Assembly (NCBI GenBank): GCA_008933615.1
Contig: WBUR01000013.1
Location: 21,497-85,496, forward strand
Source of the DNA: a bacterium
GTDB lineage: Bacteria > CLD3 > SB21
DNA: 64,000 nt
Direction: 5' to 3'
Shown: piece after piece, positions 63,599-64,000 of the stretch
Layout: the number at the start of each line of letters is the position of its first letter
How positions within the stretch are numbered: the stretch's first letter is position 1
Notes under the pieces: generated by a model
The model's database searches: none
Told to the model about the DNA's origin: nothing
What the model saw: only the letters and a program-made list of their open reading frames with translations
Translations under genes and position numbers: made by a program

Positions 63599-63862
63599 AT
63601 GAATTTAGCGCGTATAATAGGTACCGTTTGGGCGACCAAAAAACATCCCAGCCTGGAAAGCTGTTCGCTCAAAATAATTCAGCCGCTCACATCGGGAATG
63701 GAAAAGATGGGGAGCCCGATCATCGCAACGGATTCGGTCGGAACGGGGCAACCAAACGAACTGGTATATTATGTAACATCAGGAGAAGCGCCCATTCCAT
63801 TGGATCGTAAGACTCCGACCGATGCAACGATCATAGGCATCGCGGACCGCATTGACCGTTAA
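63599..63862 (+). CDS. BMC-P microcompartment vertex protein (EutN/CcmL)
   Basis: Second pentameric shell protein of 87 aa: MNLARIIGTVWATKKHPSLESCSLKIIQPL, IATDSVGTGQPNELVYYVTSGEAPI and PTDATIIGIADRID. Homologous to the gene just upstream but clearly diverged. AACTGAAG precedes the ATG. Two vertex paralogues with two BMC-H genes 6.5 kb away make a minimal shell set. Confidence 0.95.
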   Translation: MNLARIIGTVWATKKHPSLESCSLKIIQPLTSGMEKMGSPIIATDSVGTGQPNELVYYVTSGEAPIPLDRKTPTDATIIGIADRIDR

Positions 63863-63876
63863 GAAAGCAATACCGT

Positions 63877-64000
63877 ATGCCGTCATTATTAGATGATTTA
63901 AAAAAGGAATTTGGAAAAGGAGCAGAATTTTTTTCTCAGAAAGTTGTAGAATTTTCAGATGCAGCAAAAGAGCAGGTAGAATTATTAGAGTTAAAAAAGG
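63877..64000 (+). CDS. Unknown protein, 3'-truncated by window edge
   Basis: From the ATG at 63877, 15 nt after the second BMC-P stop, the frame is open to the end of the window: MPSLLDDLKKEFGKGAEFFSQKVVEFSDAAKEQVELLELKK (the last residue completes outside). Strongly amphipathic helix with acidic/Lys-rich heptads. It could be a helical cargo or adaptor for the shell, or simply another small gene. Too little sequence for a family call. Confidence 0.6.
   Translation, partial: MPSLLDDLKKEFGKGAEFFSQKVVEFSDAAKEQVELLELKK

Noticed and set aside
1..64000. CRISPR array or rRNA genes
   Set aside because: No regularly spaced repeats or rRNA-like conserved segments were seen.

Overview
The window reads as a chromosome segment of a Gram-negative bacterium of the FCB superphylum (Bacteroidota / Chlorobiota / Ignavibacteriota or a sister candidate phylum). 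This rests on a DUF3078-type outer-membrane protein, a FISUMP lipoprotein, many Sec and lipoprotein signals, the order rplM-rpsI-rpsB-tsf-pyrH-frr, and bacterial microcompartment (BMC) shell genes. The phylum is an inference from gene families only. No complete mobile element, rRNA or CRISPR array was seen. One tRNA, tRNA-Ala(CGC), is present.

Layout. 0-7.3 kb: a truncated single-domain response regulator, mscL, a DUF3078 protein, an AhpD-like protein, an RND efflux pair and a Crp/Fnr regulator. 7.4-12.7 kb (mostly minus strand): a biotin carrier protein, an SDR, a decayed DUF1697 remnant, a PAP2 phosphatase, an epimerase and an acetyltransferase. 13-26.9 kb: an outer-membrane protein, thiolase, YVTN propeller lipoprotein, CPBP protease, cupin, TauE/SafE permease, acyl-CoA dehydrogenase, fabI, a VWA lipoprotein and an rRNA methyltransferase. 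26.9-32.7 kb (minus): a run of small secreted and lipoprotein genes, including four glycine-zipper proteins (two clearly paralogous) and two newly broken genes.

32.9-39.3 kb (minus) holds the most striking locus. It is an apparent seven-gene operon: GNAT, a ferritin-like protein matching cyanobacterial aldehyde-deformylating oxygenase (ADO) with all six metal ligands, an acyl-ACP reductase (AAR) with the conserved Cys and Rossmann motif, a BtaA-like/DUF3419 aminocarboxypropyl transferase, a fatty-acid desaturase, and an ABC ATPase with its permease. AAR plus ADO is the two-step alkane pathway known from cyanobacteria, so this looks like a transferred hydrocarbon/lipid island. Imperfect direct repeats flank it. 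They contain the 3' end of the adjacent arsM gene, and the distal copy is now read out of frame as the C-terminus of the ABC permease.

39.7-44.7 kb (minus): an arsenosugar-type cluster with arsM, a DUF547 protein, a PiT transporter, a GDCCVxC protein, a MerT-MerP fusion and the radical SAM protein arsS. 44.9-55.9 kb: tRNA-Ala, rpmG, a zinc ribbon, a Trm112-like protein, cdsA, peptide ABC transporter parts, a LytR_C protein, an M16-like protein without its zinc motif, an ABC exporter and a histidine kinase. 56-64 kb: two BMC-H shell genes, the ribosomal/translation cluster, a GAF/degenerate-GGDEF protein and two BMC-P vertex genes. The second BMC-H gene ends in a ten-A run and is followed, in the -1 frame, by a start-less 77-codon frame with a Rho_N/SAP-like look. 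A frameshift or slippage fusion is likely.
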